From contig NZ_JSXI01000027.1 of assembly GCF_000803065.1 (NCBI RefSeq), positions 1-64,000 of the forward strand: a DNA stretch of 64,000 bases, given 5' to 3'. Made by a program: the position numbers and the translations under genes. The stretch is from Sphingomonas sp. ERG5 (GTDB lineage: Bacteria > Pseudomonadota > Alphaproteobacteria > Sphingomonadales > Sphingomonadaceae). Numbering within the stretch: position 1 is the first letter of the stretch; each line of letters opens with the position of its first letter. Positions 39,274 to 48,558 of the stretch are shown piece after piece. Under the pieces are notes generated by a model, which saw only the letters and a program-made list of their open reading frames with translations, did no database searches and was not told where the DNA came from.

Positions 39274-40758
39274 ATGGGGAAACGAGCAGCGTTCGACGAG
39301 ATCATGGGCCAGGCCGGTAGCCTCACGCCCCGTGCCGAACTTGCGGCGCTCGGACGCTGGATCGACGAGACCCCGGATGGCGAATTGCGCCGCCGCCAGC
39401 AAAGCGCCGAAGCGACGTTCCGCCAGCTTGGCATCACGTTCGCGGTCTATGGCGACAGTGACGCGAGCGAGCGGATCATTCCGTTCGATATCGTGCCGCG
39501 GATCTTCCTCGCCGACGAATGGGCGCGGTTGTCGGAAGGGCTGGTTCAGCGCGTCGAAGCGATCAACGCGTTCCTCGACGATATCTATGGCGCGCGGAAG
39601 ATCCTCGACGCCGGCGTGCTGCCGCCCGACCTGATCTTCGGCAATCCGCAATTCCGCCCCGAAATCGCCGGCATCCGCCCGCCGCACGGCATCTGGGCGC
39701 ATATCTGCGGCATCGATCTGGTGCGCACCGGTCCGGATGAGTTCTTCGTGCTCGAGGACAATGCCCGCACACCATCGGGCGTCAGCTACATGCTCGAGAA
39801 TCGTGAAGCGATGCTTCGGTTGTGCCCCGAACTGTTCCGCGAGTTCCGCGTGGCGGCGGTGGATTCCTATCCCGATCGCTTGCTCGAAACCATGAAGTCG
39901 GTCGCGCCCAATGGGGTGGCCGCGCCGGTGTGCGTGGTGCTGACGCCGGGGCATTATAACTCGGCCTATTACGAACACAGCTTCCTGGCGGATTCGATGG
40001 GCGTTGAACTGGTCGAGGCGGCTGATCTGCTGGTCGATGACGATGTGGTGTGGATGCGGACCATCGCGGGCCGGGTGAAGGTCGATGTGATCTATCGCCG
40101 CATCGACGATGATTATCTCGATCCGCTGGTGTTCAATCCCAGTTCGATGCTCGGCGTACCGGGGCTGATCTCCGCTTATGCGGCGGGCAATGTCGCGCTG
40201 ATCAATGCGCCAGGCAACGGCATCGCCGATGACAAGGCGATCTACAGCTATATGCCTGAGATCGTGAAATTCTATTCCGGGGCGGAGCCCAAGCTGCCCA
40301 ATGTCGAAACCTGGCGTTGCCGCGAACCACAGGCGCTGAAATACGTCCTCGACAATCTCAAGGACGTGGTGGTCAAATTGGTCGATGGGTCGGGCGGTTA
40401 TGGCATGCTGGTCGGCCCGACCGCGACCAAACAGGAAATCGAGGATTTCCGCGCCGCACTGATCGCCGAGCCGCATCGGTACATCGCCCAGCCGACCCTG
40501 GCGCTGTCGACCGTCCCGACCCTGAGCGACACCGGCCTATCGCCGCGTCATGTCGATTTCCGGCCTTTTGTACTGACGGGGTCGAAAGGGGTGCAGGTCG
40601 TGCCCGGTGGCCTGACGCGTGTGGCGCTGAAGGAAGGGTCGCTGGTGGTGAATTCGTCGCAGGGCGGCGGGACCAAGGACAGCTTCGTGCTGATGGATGG
40701 CGGCAATGCGCCGGGTCAGGCCCAGAGGCAGGGCCTGATTCAGGGACAGGGCCAATGA
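39274..40758 (+). CDS. Circularly permuted type 2 ATP-grasp protein
   Basis: 494 aa from ATG 39274 (MGKRAAFDEIMGQ); a TTG at 39244 could extend it by ten residues. It belongs to the CP-ATPgrasp_2 family: 'VQRVEAINAFLDDIYGARKILDAGVLPPDLIFGNPQFRPE', 'LEDNARTPSGVSYMLENR' and 'VVKLVDGSGGYGMLVGP' are family hallmarks. The C-terminal tail is Gly/Gln-rich. In many bacteria it is encoded with an alpha-E protein and a transglutaminase, as here, and is predicted to ligate amino acids or peptides; no reaction has been proven for this subgroup to my knowledge. Confidence 0.92.
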   Translation: MGKRAAFDEIMGQAGSLTPRAELAALGRWIDETPDGELRRRQQSAEATFRQLGITFAVYGDSDASERIIPFDIVPRIFLADEWARLSEGLVQRVEAINAFLDDIYGARKILDAGVLPPDLIFGNPQFRPEIAGIRPPHGIWAHICGIDLVRTGPDEFFVLEDNARTPSGVSYMLENREAMLRLCPELFREFRVAAVDSYPDRLLETMKSVAPNGVAAPVCVVLTPGHYNSAYYEHSFLADSMGVELVEAADLLVDDDVVWMRTIAGRVKVDVIYRRIDDDYLDPLVFNPSSMLGVPGLISAYAAGNVALINAPGNGIADDKAIYSYMPEIVKFYSGAEPKLPNVETWRCREPQALKYVLDNLKDVVVKLVDGSGGYGMLVGPTATKQEIEDFRAALIAEPHRYIAQPTLALSTVPTLSDTGLSPRHVDFRPFVLTGSKGVQVVPGGLTRVALKEGSLVVNSSQGGGTKDSFVLMDGGNAPGQAQRQGLIQGQGQ

Positions 40759-40773
40759 GTGCGTTCCCAACTC

Positions 40774-40850
40774 CCGTTCGTTTCGAGCGAAGTCGAGAAA
40801 CCTCGCGCAGCGTTGATGGCCTGTTTCTCGACTTCGCGCGAAATGAACGG
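40774..40850. repeat. Intergenic palindromic repeat, class A (copy 3)
   Basis: Left arm 40774-40801 and right arm 40823-40850, with the same core GAGCGAAGTCGAGAAAC and CCGTTCG/GAACGG ends as the copy between the metH genes. It fills most of the 112-bp gap between the ATP-grasp gene and the alpha-E gene, inside an otherwise tight operon. Confidence 0.85.
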
Positions 40851-40870
40851 ATGTGGGAGGGGCTGGTCTG

Positions 40871-41806
40871 ATGCTGTCGCGCACCGCGTCCTCGCTCTAC
40901 TGGCTCGGCCGCTATATCGAACGCGCCGACTTTATCGCTCGCCTGGTCGAGGCCACGGTTCGGCTCGATGTCCTGTCACCGCGCCCCGCCGGAGAAGCGG
41001 CTTGGGCCAGTGCATTGGCGGTGACCGAGACCGACGAGGCATTCAAGGCGAGCGGAGAGACGATCAGCCAGCAGCATGTCGCGCGTTTCCTGACACTCGA
41101 CACGACCCATCCCGGGTCGATCGTCCATTGCCTCGACCGGGCGCGCAACAATGCCAAGGCGGTGCGAACCGCTCTGACTCGTGAGGCCTGGACTGCGATC
41201 AACCGCGCCTGGCTGATGTTCAACGGCCGGTCGAGCCCGGGCGGTGCGATGGCGACGCTCAACCTGGTCGAAGCGGTGAAGACCGAAGCACGCGGGTTCG
41301 AGGGCGCGATCCATCGCATGCTGCGCAACCAGACGACCTGGTTCATCCGGCTGGGACAAGCGGTCGAGCGCGCGGACAACACCGCGCGGCTGCTCGATGT
41401 GAAGTACCATCTGCTGCTGCCCGAGGGCGAACGGGTCGGTGGCGTGGTCGATCGCGATCAATGGACCACGATCCTGCAGACCGTGTCGGCGGTCACCGCG
41501 TATCGCTGGCTCTATTCGGAAGGGTTGCGGCCGGCGAATGTGATCGACTTGCTGATCGCCCGGCCCGAATTGCCGCGCTCGCTCGCCGCATCGGCGGAGG
41601 AAACGCTGGAAATCCTCAATCTGCTCGCCAAGCGAACCGGGCTGCACGGCGAGGCGGACCGGATGGCACGCATGCGCCAATCGCGGTTGCTCAAGACTCG
41701 CTCGGGTGAAGTGATCGCGAGCGGGCTGCACCAGTATCTCCGGGCGTTCAATGCGGAGAATAATTTGCTTCACGATGCCATTGGCCGGCAGTTCAAATTC
41801 GGATGA
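40871..41806 (+). CDS. Alpha-E domain protein
   Basis: 311 aa, almost all helical. It begins 'MLSRTASSLYWLGRYIERADFIARLVEAT', the standard opening of alpha-E proteins, and contains 'HCLDRARNNAKAVRTALTREAWTAINRAW' and 'FIRLGQAVERADNTARLLDVKYH', an internal repeat of the opening motif. Function unknown; it is always found near CP-ATP-grasp and transglutaminase genes and may be a scaffold or partner. Its stop overlaps the next gene (ATGA at 41803). Confidence 0.92.
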   Translation: MLSRTASSLYWLGRYIERADFIARLVEATVRLDVLSPRPAGEAAWASALAVTETDEAFKASGETISQQHVARFLTLDTTHPGSIVHCLDRARNNAKAVRTALTREAWTAINRAWLMFNGRSSPGGAMATLNLVEAVKTEARGFEGAIHRMLRNQTTWFIRLGQAVERADNTARLLDVKYHLLLPEGERVGGVVDRDQWTTILQTVSAVTAYRWLYSEGLRPANVIDLLIARPELPRSLAASAEETLEILNLLAKRTGLHGEADRMARMRQSRLLKTRSGEVIASGLHQYLRAFNAENNLLHDAIGRQFKFG

Positions 41807-42612
41807 GGCTGGTCGTCGATCATCGTACGACCTATCGTTTCTCGGTCCCGCAGGCGCGTCTCATACAGATGCTCCGTCTCACGCCGAGTGGAACCGATGG
41901 GCAGGCGGTGGCCAATTGGGGCATCCATGTTGATTGCGACGCGCGCATGCGTCACGGGCGCGACGGCTTCGGCAACCGCACTACGATGCTGTATGTCGAA
42001 GGATCGATCGAGAGCATCGAGATCGAAGTATCGGGCGAAGTGCTAACCAACAGCAGCGATGGTGTGCTGCACGGGTCGGTCGAACCGCTTCCGCCCGCTT
42101 TGTTTTGCCGTACGACGGCGTTGACCGAGGGCGATGCGGCGCTTGCGGCATTTGCCGCTGATGTGGTGAGCGGGCGGGGCGATGATATTGCCCGGCTGCA
42201 CGCACTCAACCTGGCGCTGCACCGCAGGTTTGAGCTGGATCGCGGACGCCCGGTAGCGGGACGCAGCGCTGCTCAGGCGTTCGTGCTGGACAGCGCGACG
42301 CCGCGCGATCTGGCGCACATGTTCGCTGCCGCCGCGCGCTTGCTTGGTCTGCCGGCGCGCTATGTGTCGGGGTACAGCACCGCCGGTTTCGCCGGTGATG
42401 CCAGCCCCGCGCCGCATGGCTGGGTCGAGGCGCATGTCGCGGGGCTGGGTTGGGTCGCGTTCGACCCGAGCACCGGCCTGTGCGCCGACGAGGCCTATGT
42501 GCGGGTGGCGGTCGCGCTTGATTCAGCCGGCGCCGCACCTGTCGCAGGGTCGCGGCTGGGCGAGGGGGATGAAGAGCTGGACGTCGATGTGATGGTCGAA
42601 AAGGGCCAATAG
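41803..42612 (+). CDS. Transglutaminase-fold protein lacking the catalytic cysteine
   Basis: 269 aa. An N-terminal bacterial-transglutaminase beta domain (1-100, 'MRLVVDHRTTYRFSVPQARLIQMLRLTP') is followed by the core. Family members read GVC(R/Q)DFAH at the active site; here it is 'SATPRDLAHMFAAAARLLGLPARYVSGY', so the Cys position is Pro167 (CCG). His205 ('PHGWVEAHV') and Asp221 ('VAFDPSTG') of the triad remain. It may be a binding protein or use another nucleophile. It is translationally coupled to the alpha-E gene. Confidence 0.88.
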   Translation: MRLVVDHRTTYRFSVPQARLIQMLRLTPSGTDGQAVANWGIHVDCDARMRHGRDGFGNRTTMLYVEGSIESIEIEVSGEVLTNSSDGVLHGSVEPLPPALFCRTTALTEGDAALAAFAADVVSGRGDDIARLHALNLALHRRFELDRGRPVAGRSAAQAFVLDSATPRDLAHMFAAAARLLGLPARYVSGYSTAGFAGDASPAPHGWVEAHVAGLGWVAFDPSTGLCADEAYVRVAVALDSAGAAPVAGSRLGEGDEELDVDVMVEKGQ

Positions 42613-42622
42613 CGCCCAGTCG

Positions 42623-43411
42623 TCAGGCGAGCTCGCTCTCGATCGCCGCCTGAGTGGTGGCCGATACGGCAACCGGTTCATCGACCAGCAGATGCCAGCC
42701 CGACGGCCCAAGTACCTCGAGCGGGCGATAGCGTGTCTTGTACTCCATTCGCGCCGATCCCTTCACCCAATAGCCGAGATAGACATAGGGCAGGCCGGCG
42801 GTTCGGGCGCGCAGGATGTGATCCATGATGATGAAATTGCCCAGCCCCGGACGATCGACCGCATCGGCGTCGAAGAAGCTGTAGATCATCGACAATCCAT
42901 CGGCCTGCTGGTCGGTCAGGCAGGCGCCGATCAGCTTGCCCTGGCGGCCATTCCGCGCGGGTTCGCGATATTCGATGATGAAGCTGTTGACCGGCGAATG
43001 CTCGACCATGTCGGCATAATCGCCCTCATCCATGCCCGCCATGCCACCGCCGGGATGGCGCGAGGCGAGATAGCGGCGCAGCAGCTGGAATTGCTCATCG
43101 GTCGCCCAGGGGCGGCAGGCCGCGACGTCGAGATCGGTGTGGCGCCTGATCAGCTTGCGTTGCGTGGCATTGGGTTCGAATTCATGCGCCACCACGCGGA
43201 CCGAGACGCAGGCGGTGCAACTGGCACAACTGGGGCGATAAGCGACCGACTGGCTGCGGCGGAAACCGATCCGGCCCAGCGCATCGTTCAACTCACCGGC
43301 ATGTGGGCCGTTCAGTTCGGTAAAAACCTTCCGTTCCTGGCGACCGGGCAAATAGGGGCATGGCGACGGGCTGGTCACGAAGAAGCGTGGAAAACGAAAT
43401 GGTGCAGTCAC
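42623..43411 (-). CDS. bpt: Aspartate/glutamate leucyltransferase (bacterial N-end rule transferase, Bpt)
   Basis: 262 aa. It adds leucine to proteins with N-terminal Asp or Glu, marking them for ClpS/ClpAP. The N-terminal domain has the cysteine set '[16 protein letters not shown]', and the C-terminal GNAT-like domain contains '[27 protein letters not shown]' and '[25 protein letters not shown]', all standard for Bpt/Ate. Length is normal. The gene is convergent with the transglutaminase gene, 10 bp apart. The 293 bp upstream hold no gene. Confidence 0.95.
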   Translation of the reverse strand: MTAPFRFPRFFVTSPSPCPYLPGRQERKVFTELNGPHAGELNDALGRIGFRRSQSVAYRPSCASCTACVSVRVVAHEFEPNATQRKLIRRHTDLDVAACRPWATDEQFQLLRRYLASRHPGGGMAGMDEGDYADMVEHSPVNSFIIEYREPARNGRQGKLIGACLTDQQADGLSMIYSFFDADAVDRPGLGNFIIMDHILRARTAGLPYVYLGYWVKGSARMEYKTRYRPLEVLGPSGWHLLVDEPVAVSATTQAAIESELA

Positions 43412-43704
43412 CGCCCGAAAGCCCTTTTTCCGCCGGTGCGAAGGCCCGGCTCAGGGGCGTTATGAATCGTGCTGATCGTGATGAAAAGCGGCTTTACCAT
43501 GAATGAAGGTTAACGCGGCGCATTTGACTTAGAAAGGGGCGTTTGCGCAATCCCGTACGCTGGCGAAACAATTTAGCGCATCCCGCCGCTACGTGACAGT
43601 TGGCTGACGTGCGGTTGGGCGCACGCCAGATTCGATTCACCGATTATCTTCACCAAATACGGTAAGGTGACGCGCCGGCGGCTCGTCCGACGATAGCGGT
43701 CCGA

Positions 43705-44958
43705 TCAGGCGAGTTCGACTGGGCTCGCCTCATATCCTGCGTCGGTCAGCGCGGTCATCAGCCGGTCGAGATGCGCCCGGTCGCGCGTTTCGCATTCGAT
43801 ATCGGTGATCAGCCCCTTGGCGGGTAGGGTGGTAAAGACGCGCTGGTGATAGATTTCGATGATGTTGACGCGCTGCTGATCGAAAATCCGTGCGACGTTG
43901 AACAGTGCGCCGGGCTGATCCTGCAAGCGGATGCGCAGGCGGGCGAGGCGGCCAGATCGCGCCAGATCGCGCAGCAAGACATTGGCGAGCAGCCGCGTAT
44001 CGATATTGCCGCCGCACAGGATCACGCCGACGGTCTTGCCCCGGAAGCGATCGGGATGCTGCAGCAGCGCGGCAAGGCCCGCGGCGCCCGCACCCTCGAC
44101 CACCGTCTTCTCGATCTGCAGTAACAGGCTGACCGCTTCCTCCAGGCTGCGTTCGCTGACCAGCACGATGTCGTCGACCAGCTGTCTGACCATGCCGCTG
44201 GTGATGACGCCCGGTTCCTTCACGGCGATGCCTTCGGCCAGCGTGTCGCCCGCGCACGGCATGTCGGTGCCGTTGATGCGATTGTACATCGACGGAAACA
44301 ATTCGGCCTCAACCCCGATCACTTCGATCGGCTTGCCGCCCTTCTCCTCACTGAAAGCACGCGCCACGACCGCCATGCCGGAAATCAGGCCGCCACCGCC
44401 AATCGGGGTGATGAAGGTGTCGATATCGGGCACGTCCTCGAGCATCTCGATCGCGACTGTCCCTTGCCCTGCGATGACCCGGACATCGTCGAACGGATGG
44501 ACGAAGGTATAGCCGCGTTCGCCCTCCAGTTCGCGCGCATGGGCGTAAGCTGCATCGAACGTCTCGCCATGGAGCACGACATTGGCGTGATGCCCTTCGG
44601 TCTGCGTGACCTTAACCGTCGGGGTGTTGGTGGGCATCACGATCGTCGCCGGAATGCCGAGACGGTGCGCATGATAGGCGAGGCCCTGGGCATGGTTGCC
44701 GGCCGACGCGGCGATCACGCCCTTGGTCTGCGGGTTGAGCTGCATCAGCGTGTTGAGCGCGCCGCGTTCCTTATAGGCGGCGGTGAACTGGAGATTCTCG
44801 AACTTCAGATAAACGGCCGCGCCGGTCAGTTGTGACAGCGTCTTGCTGATGAATGTCGGGGTTCGCACGATCGAGCTGGCAATGCGAAGATGCGCCGCGC
44901 GCACATCGTCGATGGTGACGGGGAGCTGTTCAGCGGCAGTTGGGTTGGTCGCCATCAT
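43705..44958 (-). CDS. ilvA: Threonine ammonia-lyase with C-terminal ACT domain
   Basis: 417 aa PLP enzyme converting threonine to 2-oxobutyrate. The PLP lysine lies in 'FTAAYKERGALNTL'; the glycine-rich phosphate loop is 'PIGGGGLISG'. A C-terminal ACT domain ('SGRLARLRIRLQDQPGALFNVARIFDQQRVNIIEIYHQ') suggests amino-acid feedback. This is the shorter TdcB/catabolic-like layout found in alphaproteobacteria. Start MMATNP at 44958 follows GGAAG; the longer frame runs into a palindromic repeat. Confidence 0.93.
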   Translation of the reverse strand: MMATNPTAAEQLPVTIDDVRAAHLRIASSIVRTPTFISKTLSQLTGAAVYLKFENLQFTAAYKERGALNTLMQLNPQTKGVIAASAGNHAQGLAYHAHRLGIPATIVMPTNTPTVKVTQTEGHHANVVLHGETFDAAYAHARELEGERGYTFVHPFDDVRVIAGQGTVAIEMLEDVPDIDTFITPIGGGGLISGMAVVARAFSEEKGGKPIEVIGVEAELFPSMYNRINGTDMPCAGDTLAEGIAVKEPGVITSGMVRQLVDDIVLVSERSLEEAVSLLLQIEKTVVEGAGAAGLAALLQHPDRFRGKTVGVILCGGNIDTRLLANVLLRDLARSGRLARLRIRLQDQPGALFNVARIFDQQRVNIIEIYHQRVFTTLPAKGLITDIECETRDRAHLDRLMTALTDAGYEASPVELA

Positions 44959-44963
44959 ATCTT

Positions 44964-45049
44964 CCGTTCGCCCTGAGCCTGTCGAAGGACCGTTTTTCCT
45001 TCTCCGCGTTGCAAGAAAGGCGGTGCGTCGACAAGCTCGGCACGAACGG
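44964..45049. repeat. Intergenic palindromic repeat, class B (copy 2)
   Basis: Left arm 44964-44991 (CCGTTCGCCCTGAGCCTGTC, then GAAGGACC) and right arm 45022-45049 (GGTGCGTCGACAAGCTCGGC, then ACGAACGG) pair with few mismatches. It sits in the divergent interval between ilvA and the dehydrogenase gene, directly before the ilvA ribosome site. Confidence 0.8.
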
Positions 45050-45109
45050 AGATTGCGTTGCCGCGTAGACCATCTGGCGCAGCGGGGGAACACGGCTTAT
45101 GCGCACCCC

Positions 45110-45976
45110 ATGGCTGAAATCGCATTCATCGGAACCGGCGTCATGGGCGCGCCAATGGCGGGGCATCTTGTCACTGCCGGGCACAATGTCACCGTTTATA
45201 ATCGCTCGCCCGACAAGGCCGCGGCGTGGGTGGCGCGTTATGGCGGACGATCCGCCGCGACCGCGCTCGACGCCATCGCCGACGTCGAGGTGCTGATCAC
45301 CTGCGTCGGCAACGATGCGGATCTCGACGCGCTGTTGCTGCAGAGCCCGGCGGCGATGGAGAAATTGCGCGGCGGGCTGATCATCGATCACACCACCGTA
45401 TCGGCGCGTATCTCGCGCGACATTTGCGCCGCCGCAGCGGCATTCGATATCGAATTCGTCGACGCGCCTGTGTCGGGCGGACAGGCCGGCGCCGAGAAGG
45501 GGGCATTGTCGGTGATGTGCGGGGCAGCGTCCCCGCAGGCCTTTGCCCGTGCCGAGGCCATTGTTGCGGCCTATGCCGCGCGCACGATCCATGTTGGCGG
45601 ACCCGGTGCGGGGCAACAGACCAAGATGGTCAACCAGATTGCCATTGCCGGCGTGTTGCAAGGCCTGGCCGAGGCATTGCGTTTCGCCCAGGCGAGCGAT
45701 CTCGACACGGCCAAGGTGTTCGATGCGATCTCGGGCGGCGCCGCGCAAAGCTGGCAGATGGTCAATCGCTGGCAATCGATGAGCGAGGACCGCTTCGATT
45801 TCGGCTTCGCGGTCGACTGGATGCGCAAGGATCTCGGTCTCGCGCTTGATGAAGCGAAGCAGAATGGCGCGGTGCTGCCGGTCGCGGCGCTGGTCGACCA
45901 ATTCTATGCCGAAGTGCAGAAGCTGGGCGGCGCGCGCCAGGACACGAGTTCGCTGGTGCGGAGGTTGCCGAAATGA
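45110..45976 (+). CDS. NAD(P)-dependent beta-hydroxyacid dehydrogenase
   Basis: 288 aa of the 3-hydroxyisobutyrate/tartronate semialdehyde dehydrogenase family. 'IAFIGTGVMGAPMAGHLVTAGHNVTVYNRSPDKA' is the Rossmann opening; 'FVDAPVSGGQAGAEKGALSVMCG' binds substrate; catalytic Lys is in 'GAGQQTKMVNQIAIAG'. The start MAEIAF at 45110 is chosen; the longer frame reads through the palindromic repeat. It overlaps the amidohydrolase gene by 4 bp, so both are cotranscribed. Confidence 0.92.
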   Translation: MAEIAFIGTGVMGAPMAGHLVTAGHNVTVYNRSPDKAAAWVARYGGRSAATALDAIADVEVLITCVGNDADLDALLLQSPAAMEKLRGGLIIDHTTVSARISRDICAAAAAFDIEFVDAPVSGGQAGAEKGALSVMCGAASPQAFARAEAIVAAYAARTIHVGGPGAGQQTKMVNQIAIAGVLQGLAEALRFAQASDLDTAKVFDAISGGAAQSWQMVNRWQSMSEDRFDFGFAVDWMRKDLGLALDEAKQNGAVLPVAALVDQFYAEVQKLGGARQDTSSLVRRLPK

Positions 45977-47622
45977 GGCGCTTTCTGGCCGCGACGGCCA
46001 TGTCGCTGGCGCTCTCCGCCACGCCTGTTCTGGCTGACGCGCTGGTCGATAATGTCAACGGCATCACGATGGACAAGGATGGCAAGGTCATCCAGTTCAC
46101 CGGCCTGTTGATGACCCCCGACGGCAAGGTTGTGAAGCTGCTCAAGCAGGGTGAAAAGCGCCCGGAAAAGCTCGACTGGCGCGCCGACATGAAGGGCAAG
46201 GTGATGCTGCCCGGTTTCATCGACGCCCATGGCCATGTGATGGATCTGGGTTTTCGCGCGCTTGAGCTCGACCTTTCCGGCACCAAATCGCTCGACGAGG
46301 CGAAAGCGAAGATCGCCGCCTATGCCGCGGCCAATCCCGAGCGGAAGTGGATTCTCGGCGGCGGCTGGAACCAGGAAGCCTGGGGGCTCGGCCGCTTTCC
46401 CACTGCCGCGGATCTCGACGCGGTGGTCGGCGACCGTCCGGTCTGGCTATCGCGCGCCGACGGTCATGCCAGCTGGGGCAACAGCATGGCGATGAAGGTC
46501 GCGGGCGTGACGGCGAAGAGCGTTTCGCCCGCAGGGGGACGGATCGAGAAGACCGGGCCGTTGCCCAATGGCGTGTTCGTCGATGCCGCACAGGCGCTGA
46601 TCGCCAAGGTCGTGCCGCCGCCGCTGCCGCGCGACCGTAATAGTGCGCTGCTCAAGGCGCAGGAGATATTGCTCGGCTTCGGCATCACCGCCACCGCCGA
46701 TATGGGTACCACGCTCGATGATTGGCTCGCCTATCGCCGCATGGGCGACCGGGACGTGCTGCGCATCCGCATCATCAGCTATTCATCCGGTGTCGAGCCC
46801 GCAACCCAGATCGCCGGCAATGGTCCGACGCCCTGGCTCTACAACGACAAGCTGCGCATGGTCGGCGTGAAACTCTATGCCGACGGCGCGCTCGGTTCGC
46901 GCGGTGCCTGGCTCAAGGCGCCCTATGCCGATGCGCCGAAGGAACTGGGCCTGGGCTTCATGTCCGACGATGTAATGCGCAACCTGATGAGCCGTGCGGC
47001 GATGGATGGGTTCCAGGTGGCGGTCCATGCGATCGGCGACCGGGCCAATGCCGAAGTGCTCAACGCGATCGACGCGATGGCCGACACCTATAAGGGTGAC
47101 CGGCGCTGGCGCATCGAGCATGCGCAGATCGTCGATCCCGCCGATCTGCCGCGCTTCGGCAAGAATGGCATCATCGCTTCGATGCAGCCGGTCCACCAGA
47201 CCAGCGACCGCGGCATGGTCGAGGCACGGCTCGGCGAAACGCGCCTCGCCGGCGCCTATGCCTGGGCCTCGATGCTCCGCAATGGCGCCGGACTGGCGTT
47301 CGGCTCCGACTTCCCGGTCGAAAGCCCCGATCCCTTTGCCGGCTGGGCCGCTGCCTTCACGCGGACGGACGCGAATGGTCAGCCCTTCGGTGGCTGGCGC
47401 CCCGAGGAGCGCGTCAGCCGCGAACAGGCCTGGTGGGCGTTCACCGGGGGTGCAGCCTATGCCGGGTTCGCCGAGGACAAGTTCGGGCGGCTTGGCGTGG
47501 GGCAACGCGCGGACTTCATCATTGTCGACCGCGATCCGCTGCTTGCGTCACCGACCGACCTACGCGCGACCAAGGTGCAGGAAACCTGGGTGGGGGGCGA
47601 GAAGGTGTGGGAGCGGAAATAA
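45973..47622 (+). CDS. Exported metal-dependent amidohydrolase (YtcJ-like)
   Basis: 549 aa. Signal peptide about 1-22 (ending PVLADA). Amidohydrolase 3 family: 'LPGFIDAHGHVMDLG' gives the first metal ligands, 'VHAIGDRANAEVLNAID' and 'WRIEHAQIVDP' later His residues, and 'LAFGSDFPVESPDP' the Asp. YtcJ-like proteins of this length are usually annotated as periplasmic amidohydrolases with unknown substrate. It is translationally coupled to the dehydrogenase gene. Confidence 0.92.
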   Translation: MRRFLAATAMSLALSATPVLADALVDNVNGITMDKDGKVIQFTGLLMTPDGKVVKLLKQGEKRPEKLDWRADMKGKVMLPGFIDAHGHVMDLGFRALELDLSGTKSLDEAKAKIAAYAAANPERKWILGGGWNQEAWGLGRFPTAADLDAVVGDRPVWLSRADGHASWGNSMAMKVAGVTAKSVSPAGGRIEKTGPLPNGVFVDAAQALIAKVVPPPLPRDRNSALLKAQEILLGFGITATADMGTTLDDWLAYRRMGDRDVLRIRIISYSSGVEPATQIAGNGPTPWLYNDKLRMVGVKLYADGALGSRGAWLKAPYADAPKELGLGFMSDDVMRNLMSRAAMDGFQVAVHAIGDRANAEVLNAIDAMADTYKGDRRWRIEHAQIVDPADLPRFGKNGIIASMQPVHQTSDRGMVEARLGETRLAGAYAWASMLRNGAGLAFGSDFPVESPDPFAGWAAAFTRTDANGQPFGGWRPEERVSREQAWWAFTGGAAYAGFAEDKFGRLGVGQRADFIIVDRDPLLASPTDLRATKVQETWVGGEKVWERK

Positions 47623-47693
47623 GGCGCTCCGCAACCGTCGCCCCGGGCTTGTTCGCGTAAAACGGCGATCGGACGCCAGCCCATCGGATACAA

Positions 47694-47730
47694 AAAAGAC
47701 CGCAGCTCCCCCCGGAGGCCGCGGTCTTTT
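47694..47730. terminator. Bidirectional intrinsic terminator between amidohydrolase and ctrA genes
   Basis: AAAAGACCGC (47694-47703) pairs with GCGGTCTTTT (47721-47730); the A-run and T-run on the two sides allow termination in both directions, as needed between convergent genes. Confidence 0.85.
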
Positions 47731-47754
47731 ACTCCCTGATACGCGGGAGAGTGT

Positions 47755-48462
47755 TCAGGCGACTTCGGAAACCGGTTCGCCGAGTTCGTCCGGCTCGCGC
47801 AGCACATAACCACGGCCCCAGACGGTCTCGATATAATTCTCGCCGTCACAGGCCAAGCTGAGCTTCTTGCGCAGCTTGCAGATGAACACGTCGATGATCT
47901 TGAGCTCGGGCTCGTCCATCCCGCCATAAAGATGGTTGAGGAACATTTCCTTGGTGAGGGTCGTGCCCTTGCGGAGCGAGAGCAGCTCCAGCATCGCATA
48001 TTCCTTGCCGGTCAGGTGGACGCGGCTGCCATCGACTTCGACCGTCTTGGCGTCGAGATTGACGGCGAGCTTACCGGTGCGGATGACCGACTGGCTATGG
48101 CCCTTGGAGCGGCGCACCACGGCATGGATGCGGGCGGTGAGTTCTTCGCGATGGAAGGGTTTGGTAACGTAATCGTCGGCGCCGAAGCCGAAGCTGCGCA
48201 CCTTGGAATCCATTTCGTTGATGCCCGACAGGATCAGCACCGGGGTTTGCACCCGGGCGACGCGGAGCTTCTTCAGCACGTCGTAACCGTGCATATCAGG
48301 CAAATTCAGGTCGAGCAGGATGATGTCGTAATCATACAGCTTGCCCAGATCGAGGCCTTCCTCGCCCAGATCCGTCGTATAGACATTGAACCCTTCGGTC
48401 GTCAGCATGAGCTCGATCGCCTTGGCGGTCGTCGGCTCGTCTTCGATCAGCAACACGCGCAT
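47755..48462 (-). CDS. ctrA: Cell-cycle response regulator CtrA
   Basis: 235 aa OmpR-type response regulator. The receiver domain (1-120) has the acidic pocket 'LLIEDEP', phospho-acceptor Asp51 in '[14 protein letters not shown]' and Lys in '[12 protein letters not shown]'. The DNA-binding winged helix (about 125-230) includes '[53 protein letters not shown]', nearly invariant among CtrA proteins. ATG 48462 gives the standard N-terminus [10 protein letters not shown]. It is a master regulator of cell cycle, motility and stress traits in Alphaproteobacteria. A CtrA box lies upstream. Confidence 0.98.
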   Translation of the reverse strand: MRVLLIEDEPTTAKAIELMLTTEGFNVYTTDLGEEGLDLGKLYDYDIILLDLNLPDMHGYDVLKKLRVARVQTPVLILSGINEMDSKVRSFGFGADDYVTKPFHREELTARIHAVVRRSKGHSQSVIRTGKLAVNLDAKTVEVDGSRVHLTGKEYAMLELLSLRKGTTLTKEMFLNHLYGGMDEPELKIIDVFICKLRKKLSLACDGENYIETVWGRGYVLREPDELGEPVSEVA

Positions 48463-48558
48463 CGGCCGTTCCCCTGTCAGTCGCAGTGTTCGCGCCCCCT
48501 TCGGCTCGACCCAACCTACGAACAAACCATTAACCTGATCAGTGATGAAGGTAAAAGG

